From contig NZ_JAIWKS010000003.1 of assembly GCF_021271205.1 (NCBI RefSeq), positions 124,001-188,000 on the forward strand: a stretch of 64,000 nt of DNA. Reading direction: 5' to 3'. This document shows, in pieces, positions 43,378 to 54,277 of this stretch (position 1 is its first letter; each line of letters begins with the position of its first letter). The DNA is from Pseudomonas uvaldensis. Its GTDB lineage: Bacteria > Pseudomonadota > Gammaproteobacteria > Pseudomonadales > Pseudomonadaceae. A program made the position numbers and the translations under genes. A model generated the notes under the pieces. That model was given only the letters and a program-made list of their open reading frames with translations. It did not search any database and was not told the origin of the DNA.

Positions 43378-44742
43378 ATGCAAGCGACCAAGCCGACGCA
43401 CGTCCGCTACTTGATCCTGCTCATGCTGTTTGTGGTGACAACGATCAACTATGCCGACCGCGCCACCATCGCCATCGCAGGCTCCAGCCTGCAAAAAGAC
43501 CTCGGCATCGACGCGGTCACCCTCGGTTACATCTTCTCCGCCTTCGGCTGGGCCTACGTGGCCGGGCAGATTCCTGGCGGCTGGCTGCTCGACCGTTTCG
43601 GGTCGAAAAAAATCTATGCCCTGAGCATTTTCACCTGGTCGCTGTTCACCGTGCTGCAAGGCTATGTGGGTGAGTTCGGCCTGTCCACCGCCGTGGTTGC
43701 GCTGTTCATGCTGCGCTTTCTGGTGGGGTTGGCCGAAGCGCCGTCCTTCCCGGGTAACGCACGTATCGTCGCCGCCTGGTTCCCGACCGCAGAACGCGGC
43801 ACCGCCTCGGCGATCTTCAACTCGGCGCAGTATTTCGCCACCGTGTTGTTCGCGCCGCTGATGGGCTGGATCGTCTATCGCTTCGGCTGGCAGCATGTGT
43901 TCATCGTGATGGGCGTGATCGGCATCGTGTTCTCGCTGATCTGGCTGAAGGTGATCTACAGCCCGCGCCAACACCCGATGATCAACGAGGCCGAGTTCAA
44001 TCACATCGCCGCCAACGGTGCGATGGTCGACATGGACCAGGACAAAGGCAAGGAAAAGAAAGCCGACGGTCCGAAGTGGGATTACATCCGCCAACTGCTG
44101 ACCAACCGCATGATGCTGGGCGTATACCTGGGCCAGTACTGCATCAACGGTATCACCTACTTCTTCCTGACCTGGTTCCCGGTGTACCTGGTGCAGGAGC
44201 GCGGCATGACTATCCTCAAGGCCGGTTTCATCGCCTCCTTGCCGGCCATCTGCGGGTTCATCGGTGGTGTGCTGGGCGGGGTGATTTCCGATTACCTGCT
44301 GCGCAAGGGCCACTCGCTGACCTTCGCCCGCAAGGCGCCGATCATTGGCGGCCTGCTGGTGTCCAGCAGCATCGTGGCGTGCAACTACGTGGACATCGAA
44401 TGGATGGTGGTGGGCTTCATGGCCCTGGCCTTCTTCGGTAAAGGCGTGGGTGCGCTGGGCTGGGCGGTGGTGTCCGACACTTCGCCAAAACAGATCGCCG
44501 GCCTGAGCGGTGGCCTGTTCAACACCTTCGGCAACCTGGCCTCGATCACTACCCCGATCGTCATCGGCTACATCATCAGCTCCACTGGTTCGTTCAAATG
44601 GGCCTTGGTGTTCGTCGGCTGCAACGCGCTGATGGCGGTGTTCAGCTACCTGGTTATCGTCGGGCCGATCAAGCGTGTCGTGCTCAAGGAACCCACGGCC
44701 AAGGATGCCGGTATCACCAGTCTGTCTGAAGCCAAATCCTGA
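43378..44742 (+). CDS. MFS galactarate/glucarate transporter (GudP/GarP-like)
   Basis: A 454-residue major facilitator of the anion:cation symporter (ACS) family with 12 hydrophobic spans. Characteristic blocks are [20 protein letters not shown] near the first helix, [21 protein letters not shown] (the MFS A-like loop), [15 protein letters not shown] and the long central cytoplasmic loop. It imports D-galactarate or D-glucarate with protons. The stop codon overlaps the ribosome site of garD, so the two are translated together. Confidence 0.88.
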   Translation: MQATKPTHVRYLILLMLFVVTTINYADRATIAIAGSSLQKDLGIDAVTLGYIFSAFGWAYVAGQIPGGWLLDRFGSKKIYALSIFTWSLFTVLQGYVGEFGLSTAVVALFMLRFLVGLAEAPSFPGNARIVAAWFPTAERGTASAIFNSAQYFATVLFAPLMGWIVYRFGWQHVFIVMGVIGIVFSLIWLKVIYSPRQHPMINEAEFNHIAANGAMVDMDQDKGKEKKADGPKWDYIRQLLTNRMMLGVYLGQYCINGITYFFLTWFPVYLVQERGMTILKAGFIASLPAICGFIGGVLGGVISDYLLRKGHSLTFARKAPIIGGLLVSSSIVACNYVDIEWMVVGFMALAFFGKGVGALGWAVVSDTSPKQIAGLSGGLFNTFGNLASITTPIVIGYIISSTGSFKWALVFVGCNALMAVFSYLVIVGPIKRVVLKEPTAKDAGITSLSEAKS

Positions 44743-44755
44743 AGGAGCGGCAGCA

Positions 44756-46309
44756 ATGCAATTGATTGAACATGCCGACTCGCCCCGTTACATCCGCCTG
44801 CACGAGCGGGACAACGTGGTGATCGTCGTCAACGACCAGGGCGTACCGGCCGGGACCGAGTTCCCGGATGGCCTGGTCACCGTGGACTTTGTGCCCCAGA
44901 GCCACAAGGTCACGTTGCAGGACATTCCCGAGGGCGGCGAGGTCATTCGCTATGGTCAGGTCATTGGCTATGCGTTGCAGCCGATCCCCCGTGGCAGCTG
45001 GGTCAAGGAAGACCAGCTGCGCATGCCGACCGCGCCGCCGCTGGACAGCCTGCCGCTGTCCACCGACGTGCCGGCGGCCGATGCGCCACTGGAAGGCTAT
45101 ACCTTCGAGGGTTATCGCAACGCCGACGGTACCGTCGGCACGCGCAACATCCTGGGCATCACCACCACCGTGCAGTGCGTGACCGGGGTGCTGGATCATG
45201 CGGTCAAGCGCATCAAGGATGAGCTGCTGCCCAAGTACCCGAACGTCGATGACGTGGTGGCGCTGACCCACAGCTACGGCTGTGGCGTGGCGATCACCGC
45301 CACCGACGCTTACATCCCGATTCGTACCGTGCGCAACCTGGCACGCAATCCGAACCTGGGGGGAGAAGCGCTGGTGATCAGCCTGGGCTGCGAGAAATTG
45401 CAGGCCGGGCAGGTGATGCACGAGAACGACACTTCGGTGGACTTGAGCGAGCCGTGGTTGTATCGCCTGCAGGATTCCAGCCACGGCTTCACCGAAATGA
45501 TCGAGCAGATCATGGAACTGGCCGAGACCCGCCTGAAAAAACTCGACCAGCGCCGTCGCGAGACCGTGCCGGCTTCGGAGTTGATCCTGGGCATGCAGTG
45601 CGGCGGCAGCGATGCGTTTTCCGGCATCACCGCCAACCCCGCGCTGGGCTATGCCTCGGACCTGCTGCTGCGTGCCGGGGCGACGGTGATGTTTTCCGAA
45701 GTCACCGAAGTGCGCGATGCGATCTACCTGCTGACCTCCCGGGCGCAGACCCAGGAAGTTGCTCAAGAGCTGGTGCGGGAAATGGACTGGTACGACCGTT
45801 ACCTGGCCAAGGGCGAGGCCGACCGGAGTGCCAACACCACGCCGGGGAACAAGAAGGGCGGGTTGTCGAACATCGTCGAGAAATCCCTGGGTTCGATCGT
45901 CAAGTCCGGCAGCAGCGCGATCAACGGCGTGCTCGGCCCGGGCGAGCGCTTCAAGCAAAAGGGCCTGATCTTCTGCGCCACGCCGGCCAGCGATTTCGTC
46001 TGCGGCACCTTGCAGTTGGCAGCAGGGATGAACCTGCACGTGTTCACCACCGGTCGCGGCACGCCGTACGGTTTGGCGATGGCACCGGTGGTGAAGGTCT
46101 CGACCCGTACCGAACTGGCCCAGCGCTGGCCGGACCTGATCGACATCGACGCCGGTCGGATCGCTACGGGGCGGGCGACGATCGAAGAGTTGGGTTGGGA
46201 GCTGTTCCACTACTACTTGGATGTGGCCAGCGGCAAGAAGAAGACCTGGGCCGAACAGCACAAACTGTTCAACGACATCACCCTGTTCAACCCGGCGCCG
46301 ATTACCTGA
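44756..46309 (+). CDS. garD: Galactarate dehydratase
   Basis: A 517-residue UxaA/GarD-family dehydratase. It converts D-galactarate to 5-dehydro-4-deoxy-D-glucarate, the substrate of KdgD. The N-terminal 90 residues are an SAF domain ([20 protein letters not shown]...). The main domain holds [42 protein letters not shown] and [21 protein letters not shown], typical of iron-dependent altronate/galactarate dehydratases. The start at MQLIEH has AAGGAGCGG upstream. No gudD (glucarate dehydratase) was seen in the window, so galactarate is the only substrate with a complete route here. Confidence 0.93.
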   Translation: MQLIEHADSPRYIRLHERDNVVIVVNDQGVPAGTEFPDGLVTVDFVPQSHKVTLQDIPEGGEVIRYGQVIGYALQPIPRGSWVKEDQLRMPTAPPLDSLPLSTDVPAADAPLEGYTFEGYRNADGTVGTRNILGITTTVQCVTGVLDHAVKRIKDELLPKYPNVDDVVALTHSYGCGVAITATDAYIPIRTVRNLARNPNLGGEALVISLGCEKLQAGQVMHENDTSVDLSEPWLYRLQDSSHGFTEMIEQIMELAETRLKKLDQRRRETVPASELILGMQCGGSDAFSGITANPALGYASDLLLRAGATVMFSEVTEVRDAIYLLTSRAQTQEVAQELVREMDWYDRYLAKGEADRSANTTPGNKKGGLSNIVEKSLGSIVKSGSSAINGVLGPGERFKQKGLIFCATPASDFVCGTLQLAAGMNLHVFTTGRGTPYGLAMAPVVKVSTRTELAQRWPDLIDIDAGRIATGRATIEELGWELFHYYLDVASGKKKTWAEQHKLFNDITLFNPAPIT

Positions 46310-46315
46310 GCCGGC

Positions 46316-46340
46316 GGCGAGCGCAGATGTTGCGCTCGCC
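46316..46340 (+). terminator. Hairpin after garD
   Basis: Perfect 10-bp stem GGCGAGCGCA / TGCGCTCGCC with loop GATGT, seven bases after the garD stop; a weak T tract (CATAATCC). It probably ends the galactarate operon together with the REP pair that follows. Confidence 0.7.
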
Positions 46341-46350
46341 CATAATCCAA

Positions 46351-46440
46351 TGTGGGAGTGGGCTTGCTCGCGAAAGCGGTGTGTCATTCAACACATGCAT
46401 CGGATGACATACCGCATTCGCGAGCAAGCCCGCTCCCACA
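46351..46440. repeat. REP pair
   Basis: TGTGGGAGTGGGCTTGCTCGCG facing TCGCGAGCAAGCCCGCTCCCACA after garD. Confidence 0.85.
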
Positions 46441-46515
46441 GGAATCACCAGACGCCAGTGCCGTAAGTGGCTTATCATTAGCTACCTAACGACACCCTCT
46501 CCAAAGGTCCCCGGC

Positions 46516-47457
46516 ATGCTGGCCATTTTCCTCGAAACCCTGAACATCACCGCGCCGGTGTTTGCCATGCTGTTTCTGGGGGTGTTGCTCAAGCGCGTCT
46601 ACTGGATCAACGATAACTTCATCCATATCGCCTCGTCGCTGGTGTTCAACGTCACCATGCCGGCGCTGCTGTTCCTGGGGATCTTGCACGCCGATCTGCA
46701 CGCCGCATTACAGCCGGACCTGTTGATCTATTTTTCCATTGCGACCTTGGTGAGTTTCGCCATGGCCTGGGGCTGGGCGATCTGGCGTTGTCCGCGTCAG
46801 GATCGCGGCATCTACACCCAGGGCGCGTTTCGCGGCAACAACGGCGTGATCGGCCTGGCGCTGGCGGCGAGCATGTATGGCGACTATGGGATTTCCCTGG
46901 GCGCGATCCTCGCGGCGCTGGTGATCCTGTTCTACAACACCCTGTCGACCATCGTGCTGGCGGTCTACAGCCCGGTGATCAAGTCCGACCCTTGGAGCAT
47001 CTGCAAAAGCGTGATCAGCAATCCGCTGATCATCAGCGTGATTGCCGCTGCACCGTTCGCCTACTGGCAGATTGGCCTGCCGAACTGGCTCGAGACCTCG
47101 GGCAAGTACCTGGCGCAGATGACCTTGCCCCTAGCGTTGATCTGTATCGGCGGCACGCTGTCTCTGGCGGCCCTGCGCAAGAGCGGCAAGATGGCCCTGA
47201 GTTCCAGCCTGGTGAAGATGGTCGGCCTGCCGTTGATCACCACGCTTGGCGCCTGGCTCTGGGGCTTTCGCGGGGCGGAACTGGGGATTCTGTTCCTGTA
47301 CTTCGGCAGCCCCACCGCAGCCGCCAGCTTCGTCATGGCCCGGGCTGCCGATGGCAACCACGAACTGGCGGCGGCGATCATCGTCATCACCACGTTGATG
47401 GCGGCGATCACCACCAACCTTGGGATCTTTGTGTTGCAGTGGGGTGGGTGGATCTAA
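46516..47457 (+). CDS. AEC-family transporter
   Basis: A 313-residue inner-membrane carrier with about ten helices in two five-helix repeats. It has the family features NVTMPALLFLGIL in the first half and LALICIGGTLSLAALRKSGK in the second. Bacterial AEC members export or import malonate, malate or amino acids, and plant relatives move auxin; the substrate here cannot be told. It stands alone between two REP pairs, with AGGTCC before its ATG. Confidence 0.82.
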   Translation: MLAIFLETLNITAPVFAMLFLGVLLKRVYWINDNFIHIASSLVFNVTMPALLFLGILHADLHAALQPDLLIYFSIATLVSFAMAWGWAIWRCPRQDRGIYTQGAFRGNNGVIGLALAASMYGDYGISLGAILAALVILFYNTLSTIVLAVYSPVIKSDPWSICKSVISNPLIISVIAAAPFAYWQIGLPNWLETSGKYLAQMTLPLALICIGGTLSLAALRKSGKMALSSSLVKMVGLPLITTLGAWLWGFRGAELGILFLYFGSPTAAASFVMARAADGNHELAAAIIVITTLMAAITTNLGIFVLQWGGWI

Positions 47458-47490
47458 GGTCAGGGTTTGTGGTGACCTTCAGGCCCAACC

Positions 47491-47580
47491 GCGAGCAGGC
47501 TCGCTCCCACCGTGGGTCAGTGTTGAACACGAATTTTGTGTACGCCATCAATCTGCTGTGGGAGCGAGCCTGCTCGCGAT
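47491..47580. repeat. REP pair, outward arrangement
   Basis: GCGAGCAGGCTCGCTCCCAC then TGTGGGAGCGAGCCTGCTCGCG, between two convergent genes. Uses the GCGAGCAGGCTCGC core variant. Confidence 0.82.
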
Positions 47581-47593
47581 AGCAGTCTTTCAG

Positions 47594-47974
47594 TCACTCA
47601 GGTTTCTGGTAGCTATCGATCACTTCCTGCGCCGCCCGAAACGCATCGATCGCCGCCGGCACCCCGGCATACACTGCGCAATGCAGCAACGCCTCGCGAA
47701 TCTCCTCCACCGTGCAGCCATTGTTCAACGCGCCGCGCACGTGACCCTTGAGTTCCTGCGGGCATTTGAGGGCGGTGAGGGCGGCTAGGGTGATCAGGCT
47801 GCGGGTCTTCAGCGGCAGACCTTCGCGGCTCCAGACGCTGCCCCAGGCGTGTTCATTGACGAAGTCTTGCAGCGGCTGGGTGAATTCGGTGGCGTTGCCC
47901 AGGGCGCGGTCGACAAAGGCGTCGCCCATCACCTGGCGACGCATGTCCAGGCCGGTCTTTGGAATATCGGTCAT
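47594..47974 (-). CDS. Carboxymuconolactone-decarboxylase-family protein (PcaC-like)
   Basis: A 126-residue all-helical protein close in length and sequence to PcaC, which decarboxylates 4-carboxymuconolactone in protocatechuate breakdown. The signature GCTVEEIREALLHCAVYAGVPAAIDAF is near the C-terminus. It lacks the CxxC of AhpD-type members. No other pca genes are nearby. Its ATG overlaps the stop of the exchanger gene by four bases (ATGA), so the two are co-translated. True PcaC activity is uncertain. Confidence 0.78.
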   Translation of the reverse strand: MTDIPKTGLDMRRQVMGDAFVDRALGNATEFTQPLQDFVNEHAWGSVWSREGLPLKTRSLITLAALTALKCPQELKGHVRGALNNGCTVEEIREALLHCAVYAGVPAAIDAFRAAQEVIDSYQKPE

Positions 47975-49053
47975 GGCAAATCCCTCTTGTGGTGTTGGCG
48001 GCGCCAGGCGCGCACGGAAGTGAACAGCAGGAAGGCGAGCAGGGCTGGCAGCACGTAGAACAGCATCAGCCGTTCCAGCTGGCCGGCCAGTGGCATGCCC
48101 GTGGTGAACGACACCACATGCAGCCCATAAGCCAGGTACAGGCCCAGCAACAGCAGCCCTTCGGCGCGGGTGACGCGGTAGCCGGAATAGAACACCGGCA
48201 GGCACAGCACGGCCACGCCGAGCATCACCGGTAAGTCGAAATCCAAGGCGTTGGGGGAGACCGACAGTGGCGAGGGCGCCACCAGGGCGGTCACTCCCAG
48301 GACGCCCAGCAGATTGAACAGGTTGCTGCCGATCACGTTGCCTACCGCAATGTCACGTTGGCCACGCAGCGCGGCGATCAGGGACGTGGCGAGTTCCGGT
48401 AGTGATGTGCTGACGGCGACGATGGTCAAGCCAATGATGCGTTCCGATAGCCCGAGATCGGTGGCCACTTCCACGGCAGCGCCTAGTAACAGATGGCCGG
48501 CGAATATCAACATGGCCAACCCCAGCACGATCATCGAAAGGCTCTTGAACCAGGATGCCTGTGTGACTTCGATCACCGCATGGGGACGACCCGAGTGGCG
48601 CGACTGGCGCAGTAGCAGACCCAGGTAGACCGCCAGGGCCATCAACAGCAGCACGCCGTCCAGCCGTGTCAGTGCCTCATTCCATGCCAGCACGAACACC
48701 AGCAGGCTGGCGCCGATCATCAGCGGAATGTCCAGGCGCACCAACTGGCGCGAAACGCGCAGTGGGATGATCAGGGCCGACAGTCCCAGCGTGACGAGAA
48801 TGTTGAAAATGCCGCTGCCGATTACGCTGCCCACAGCGATGTCGGCGTTCTGGGCCAGGGTCGCCTGCAGGCTGACGGCCATTTGCGGCGCGCTGCTGCC
48901 GAAGGCGACGACACTCAGCCCGATGATCAGTGGTCGCACCTGCAGGCGTGCGGCCAGGCCAACGGCAGCCCGCACCAAAAGCTCGGCGCCAGCGATCAGT
49001 AGCAGCAGCGCACCGAATAATTCGATCAGGCTGAACAGTGGCAAGGCTGACAA
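47971..49053 (-). CDS. CaxA/YrbG-type Na+/Ca2+ exchanger
   Basis: A 360-residue membrane protein of the K+-dependent Na+/Ca2+ exchanger family, about ten helices in two inverted repeats. The two alpha-repeat motifs are VVAFGSSAPQMAVS with GSVIGSGIFNILVTLG near 50-95, and VAVSTSLPELATS with GNVIGSNLFNLLGVLG near 210-255. In the first motif the acidic residue normally present (SxPE) is Q (SAPQ), a possible change in ion coordination. It probably extrudes calcium. It is translated ahead of the PcaC-like protein. Confidence 0.84.
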   Translation of the reverse strand: MSALPLFSLIELFGALLLLIAGAELLVRAAVGLAARLQVRPLIIGLSVVAFGSSAPQMAVSLQATLAQNADIAVGSVIGSGIFNILVTLGLSALIIPLRVSRQLVRLDIPLMIGASLLVFVLAWNEALTRLDGVLLLMALAVYLGLLLRQSRHSGRPHAVIEVTQASWFKSLSMIVLGLAMLIFAGHLLLGAAVEVATDLGLSERIIGLTIVAVSTSLPELATSLIAALRGQRDIAVGNVIGSNLFNLLGVLGVTALVAPSPLSVSPNALDFDLPVMLGVAVLCLPVFYSGYRVTRAEGLLLLGLYLAYGLHVVSFTTGMPLAGQLERLMLFYVLPALLAFLLFTSVRAWRRQHHKRDLP

Positions 49054-49079
49054 TAGAGAAATGGCCTGGGCTCCGCCTA

Positions 49080-49457
49080 TCAGTCGTCGAGGGCCTGCAC
49101 GCGCACCCGGGCAGTGCCGCTACGCAACATACCCAGTTGTTTGGCTGCCGCTTGCGATACGTCGATCAGGCGACCGCGGGTATACGGACCACGGTCGTTG
49201 ATGCGCACCACAACACTGTCGTTGTTGCCCAGGTTGGTGATCTTTACCCGTGTGCCGAACGGCAACTGGCGATGGGCGGCAGTCAGGCTGTGCTGGTCGA
49301 AACGCTCGCCGCTGGCGGTGCGCTTGCCATGATGGCGGGAACCATAATACGAGGCAACGCCAGTCTGGTCGTAGCCGTGTGGATCGACCGTCCCGCTCTG
49401 GCTGGCGCAGCCGGCCAGCAGGGACAGCAGGGCGCAGGCGCCAAGGAGACGCTTCAT
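49080..49457 (-). CDS. RlpA-like septal-ring lipoprotein, single domain
   Basis: A 125-residue lipoprotein. The signal ends in LLSLLAGC, giving a lipidated Cys near 17. A double-psi beta-barrel RlpA domain follows (GVASYYGSRHHGKRTASGERFD, LPFGTRVKITNLGNNDSVVVRINDRGPY, RLIDVSQAAAKQLGML). RlpA proteins cleave denuded peptidoglycan strands; this one keeps the H and D residues of the lytic site but lacks the C-terminal SPOR domain that targets the classical RlpA to the septum. The start at MKRLLG is inside a frame open further upstream across a REP pair. Confidence 0.85.
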   Translation of the reverse strand: MKRLLGACALLSLLAGCASQSGTVDPHGYDQTGVASYYGSRHHGKRTASGERFDQHSLTAAHRQLPFGTRVKITNLGNNDSVVVRINDRGPYTRGRLIDVSQAAAKQLGMLRSGTARVRVQALDD

Positions 49458-49492
49458 CTGGAAGTTTCCGAATATAAATATGGAGGCGAGCC

Positions 49493-49580
49493 TGTGGGAG
49501 CAAAGCTTGCTCGCGATGAACGATAACGCGATCTTCTGACGGATCGAGGCGTTTTCATCGCGAGCAAGCTTTGCTCCCAC
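49493..49580. repeat. REP pair, GCAAAGCTTGCTCGCGATG variant
   Basis: TGTGGGAGCAAAGCTTGCTCGCG facing CGCGAGCAAGCTTTGCTCCCA. The AAAG core also occurs in block A at 32888 and 33201. Confidence 0.82.
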
Positions 49581-49603
49581 CGAGGCGCTCCCACAAGGGA
49601 GAG

Positions 49604-49630
49604 TGGAGCCAGGTCGAACATCTGGCTCCA
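49604..49630 (-). terminator. Hairpin after gatB
   Basis: TGGAGCCAG / CTGGCTCCA with a 9-base loop, seven bases after the gatB stop on the minus strand. No T run; probably the end of gatCAB. Confidence 0.6.
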
Positions 49631-49636
49631 TGACAA

Positions 49637-51082
49637 TCAGCCCTCGAGCTTGCTTTTCAGCAGTTCGTTGACCTGTTGCGGGTTGGCCTTGCCCTTGGAG
49701 GCTTTCATGGCCTGGCCGACGAAGAAGCCGAACATCTTGCCGCGCTTGGCTTCGTCTGCCGCACGGTACTGTTCGACCTGCTCGGCGTTGGCCGCGAGCA
49801 TTTCATCGAGCACGGCGCTGATCGCCCCGGTGTCGGTGACCTGCTTCAAGCCGCGCTTCTCGATGATCTCGTCGGCGCTGCCTTCGCCATTGGCCATGGC
49901 TTCGAAGACCATCTTGGCGATCTTGCCGGAGATGGTGTTGTCCTTGATCCGTAGCAGCATGCCGCCCAGTTGTTCGGCCGACACCGGCGACTCTTCGATC
50001 TCCAGGCCTTGCTTGTTCAGCAAGCTGCCCAACTCGACCATCACCCAGTTGGCCGCCAGCTTGGCATCGCCGCCGATGCTCACGACTTTTTCGAAGTAAT
50101 CGGCCTGTTCGCGGCTGGTGGCCAGGACGTTGGCGTCATAGCTCGACAGGCCGAACTGGGCCTGGAAGCGCTCGCGTTTCTGCGGCGGCAGTTCAGGCAG
50201 GGTGGCGCGCACGTCATTGAGGAACGAATCCTCGATGACCACCGGCAGCAGGTCCGGGTCGGGGAAGTAACGGTAGTCGTTGGCCTCTTCCTTGCTGCGC
50301 ATCGGACGGGTCTCGTCCTTGTTCGGGTCGTACAGGCGGGTCTGCTGGATGACCTTGCCGCCGTCTTCGATCAGTTCGATCTGGCGCTGGATCTCGCTGT
50401 TGATCGCTTTCTCGATGAAGCGGAACGAGTTGACGTTCTTGATCTCGCAGCGCGTACCGAACTCAGCCTGGCCCTTGGGCCGGACCGATACGTTGCAGTC
50501 GCAGCGCAACGAGCCTTCGGCCATGTTGCCGTCGCAGATGCCCAGGTAACGCACCAGCGCGTGGATTGCCTTGACGTAGGCCACGGCTTCCTTGGCGCTG
50601 CGCATGTCCGGTTCGGAGACGATTTCCAGCAGTGGCGTGCCGGCGCGGTTCAGGTCGATGCCGGTGGCGCCGCTGAATTCCTCGTGCAGGCTCTTGCCGG
50701 CGTCTTCCTCCAGGTGCGCCCGGGTAATACCGACGCGCTTGACCGTGCCGTCTTCCAGGGCAATGTCCAGGTGGCCCTTGCCGACGATCGGCAATTCCAT
50801 CTGGCTGATCTGGTAGCCCTTCGGCAGGTCCGGATAGAAGTAGTTCTTGCGGGCAAAGACGTTGTGCTGGCCGATCTCGGCGTCAATCGCCAGGCCGAAC
50901 ATCACCGCCATGCGCACTGCTTCGGCGTTGAGCACCGGCAGTACGCCGGGCATGCCCAGGTCGACCAGACTGGCCTGGGTGTTGGGCTCGGAACCGAACG
51001 TGGTGGCGCTGCCGGAAAAGATTTTCGACCGGGTGGTGAGCTGGGTGTGAATCTCCAGCCCGATCACGACTTCCCATTGCAT
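49637..51082 (-). CDS. gatB: Aspartyl/glutamyl-tRNA amidotransferase subunit B
   Basis: The 481-residue kinase/transamidase subunit of GatCAB, which converts misacylated Glu-tRNA(Gln) or Asp-tRNA(Asn) into the correct amide form. The N-terminus [15 protein letters not shown] is diagnostic; [18 protein letters not shown] and [10 protein letters not shown] follow, and the C-terminal YqeY-like tRNA-binding tail ends [20 protein letters not shown]. The frame is open 75 codons upstream, but this ATG follows the gatA stop by 10 bases and matches the family start. Confidence 0.96.
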   Translation of the reverse strand: MQWEVVIGLEIHTQLTTRSKIFSGSATTFGSEPNTQASLVDLGMPGVLPVLNAEAVRMAVMFGLAIDAEIGQHNVFARKNYFYPDLPKGYQISQMELPIVGKGHLDIALEDGTVKRVGITRAHLEEDAGKSLHEEFSGATGIDLNRAGTPLLEIVSEPDMRSAKEAVAYVKAIHALVRYLGICDGNMAEGSLRCDCNVSVRPKGQAEFGTRCEIKNVNSFRFIEKAINSEIQRQIELIEDGGKVIQQTRLYDPNKDETRPMRSKEEANDYRYFPDPDLLPVVIEDSFLNDVRATLPELPPQKRERFQAQFGLSSYDANVLATSREQADYFEKVVSIGGDAKLAANWVMVELGSLLNKQGLEIEESPVSAEQLGGMLLRIKDNTISGKIAKMVFEAMANGEGSADEIIEKRGLKQVTDTGAISAVLDEMLAANAEQVEQYRAADEAKRGKMFGFFVGQAMKASKGKANPQQVNELLKSKLEG

Positions 51083-51092
51083 GTGTGTCTCC

Positions 51093-52544
51093 TCAGAAGC
51101 CGGTTGGGGTGCGGGTGTGCCAGTCGGTATTGAGCTGGTACTGATGCGCCACATTGAGTAGGCGGCCTTCCTGGAAATACGGCGCGAGCAACTGCACGCC
51201 CACCGGCAGGCCATCGACGAAACCGGCCGGCATGGACAGGCCCGGCAAACCGGCGAGGTTGGCGGTGATGGTGTAGACGTCTTCCAGGTACTCGGCGATC
51301 GGGTCACTGTTCTTGGCGCCGAGTTTCCAGGCCGGGTTTGGCGTGGTCGGGCCGAGGATGATGTCGACCTCGTTGAAGGCGGCCATGAAATCGTTCTTCA
51401 CCAGGCGGCGGATCTTCTGGGCCTTGAGGTAGTAGGCATCGTAGTAGCCAGCGGACAGCGCATAGGTGCCGACCATGATCCGGCGCTGCACTTCGGCGCC
51501 GAAGCCTTCGCCACGGGAGCGCTTGTACAGGTCTACCAGGTTCTGCGGGTTCTCGCAGCGGTAGCCGAAGCGCACGCCGTCGAAACGCGACAGGTTGGAG
51601 GAGGCTTCAGCCGGGGCGATCACGTAGTACGCCGGAATCGCGTGCTGCATGTTTGGCAGGCTGATTTGCTTGATGATCGCGCCGAGCTTTTCCAGTTCCT
51701 TGATGCTGTTCTGGACCAGATCGGCGATGCGTGGGTCGAGGCCGGCGCCGAAGTACTCTTTTGGCACGCCGATGCGCAGGCCCTGCAACGAGTCGTTGAG
51801 GCTGGTGCTGTAGTCCGGCACCGGTTCGTCGATGCTGGTGGAGTCGTTCGGGTCGAAGCCGGCCATGCCTTGCAGCAGGATCGCGCAGTCTTCGGCGGTG
51901 CGGGCCAGTGGACCGCCCTGGTCGAGGCTGGAGGCGTAGGCGATCATGCCCCAGCGCGATACGCGACCGTAGGTGGGCTTGAGGCCGGTGAGGTTGGTGA
52001 ACGCCGCCGGTTGGCGGATCGAGCCGCCGGTGTCGGTGGCGGTAGCGGCTGGCAGCAATCGCGCGGCCACGGCCGCGGCGGAACCGCCGGACGAGCCGCC
52101 CGGCACGTGTGCCAGGTTCCATGGGTTCTTCACGGCGCCGTAGTGGCTCGACTCGTTGGCCGAGCCCATGGCGAATTCGTCCATGTTGGTCTTGCCCAGG
52201 GTTACGGTCCCGGCGGCAGCCAGCTTGGCGACCACGGTAGCGTCGTACGGGGCCTTGAAGGTGTCGAGCATCTTCGAGCCGCAGCTGGTGCGGATGCCCT
52301 GGGTGCAGAACAGGTCCTTGTGGGCAATCGGCGCGCCGAGCAGGGCGCCGGTTTCACCGTTGGCGCGACGGGCATCGGCGGCCTTGGCCTGGCTCATGGC
52401 CAGTTCTTCGGTGAGACTGATGAAACTGTTGAGCTGCGGGTCGAGCTGGGCGATGCGCGCCAGCAGAGTCTTGGTCAGCTCTTCGGAAGAAAACTTTTTA
52501 TCGGCGAGTCCGCGGGCGATCTCGGCCAGGGTCATGTGATGCAT
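51093..52544 (-). CDS. gatA: Aspartyl/glutamyl-tRNA amidotransferase subunit A
   Basis: The 483-residue amidase subunit of GatCAB hydrolyses glutamine to supply ammonia. It has the amidase-signature catalytic set: K near 77 (IAHKDLF), the Ser-rich [31 protein letters not shown] with cis-Ser and nucleophile Ser. It is preceded by gatC (16-base gap) and followed by gatB. The start [12 protein letters not shown] agrees with the family start. Confidence 0.96.
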   Translation of the reverse strand: MHHMTLAEIARGLADKKFSSEELTKTLLARIAQLDPQLNSFISLTEELAMSQAKAADARRANGETGALLGAPIAHKDLFCTQGIRTSCGSKMLDTFKAPYDATVVAKLAAAGTVTLGKTNMDEFAMGSANESSHYGAVKNPWNLAHVPGGSSGGSAAAVAARLLPAATATDTGGSIRQPAAFTNLTGLKPTYGRVSRWGMIAYASSLDQGGPLARTAEDCAILLQGMAGFDPNDSTSIDEPVPDYSTSLNDSLQGLRIGVPKEYFGAGLDPRIADLVQNSIKELEKLGAIIKQISLPNMQHAIPAYYVIAPAEASSNLSRFDGVRFGYRCENPQNLVDLYKRSRGEGFGAEVQRRIMVGTYALSAGYYDAYYLKAQKIRRLVKNDFMAAFNEVDIILGPTTPNPAWKLGAKNSDPIAEYLEDVYTITANLAGLPGLSMPAGFVDGLPVGVQLLAPYFQEGRLLNVAHQYQLNTDWHTRTPTGF

Positions 52545-52560
52545 GAGAGGCTCTTTCCCT

Positions 52561-52848
52561 TTAGTCGATGACTTTCGGAACCAGGTACAGGCCGTTTTCG
52601 ACCGCGGGTGCGATGGATTGGTAGGCCTCGCGGTTATTCGGCTCGGTCACGACGTCTGCGCGCAGGCGCTGGCTGGCTTCCAGTGGGTGGGCCAGGGGTT
52701 CGATACCGTCGGTATTGACCGCCTGCATCTCGTCGACCAGCCCCAGAATGCTGTTCAGGGCAGAAGTGATGTGTGGAAGATCGGCTTCATTGAGGCCCAG
52801 GCAGGCCAGATGAGCGATTTTTTCCACGTCGGAGCGTTCAAGCGCCAT
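52561..52848 (-). CDS. gatC: Aspartyl/glutamyl-tRNA amidotransferase subunit C
   Basis: This 95-residue subunit wraps around GatA and stabilises its contact with GatB. The start [19 protein letters not shown] and [17 protein letters not shown] are typical. It is the first gene of gatCAB, divergent from mreB. Confidence 0.95.
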   Translation of the reverse strand: MALERSDVEKIAHLACLGLNEADLPHITSALNSILGLVDEMQAVNTDGIEPLAHPLEASQRLRADVVTEPNNREAYQSIAPAVENGLYLVPKVID

Positions 52849-54136
<1,288 letters not shown>

Positions 54137-54167
54137 TCGCCGGATTTGCATTACATGGGTGAGCGCA

Positions 54168-54193
54168 CAGGCAGCACTTTGCAGTGCTGCCTG
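54168..54193 (+). terminator. Hairpin between mreB and mreC
   Basis: Perfect 11-bp stem CAGGCAGCACT / AGTGCTGCCTG with loop TTGC, followed by a weak T tract (TTGGCGTTTATCTT). It probably lowers mreCD transcription relative to mreB. Confidence 0.65.
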
Positions 54194-54277
54194 TTGGCGT
54201 TTATCTTCTGTCATTCGTAGCCAGGCCGGTTCGATACCGTATGAATAAAGAGAACATCTGCCTGGGAGGAGCGGCCT

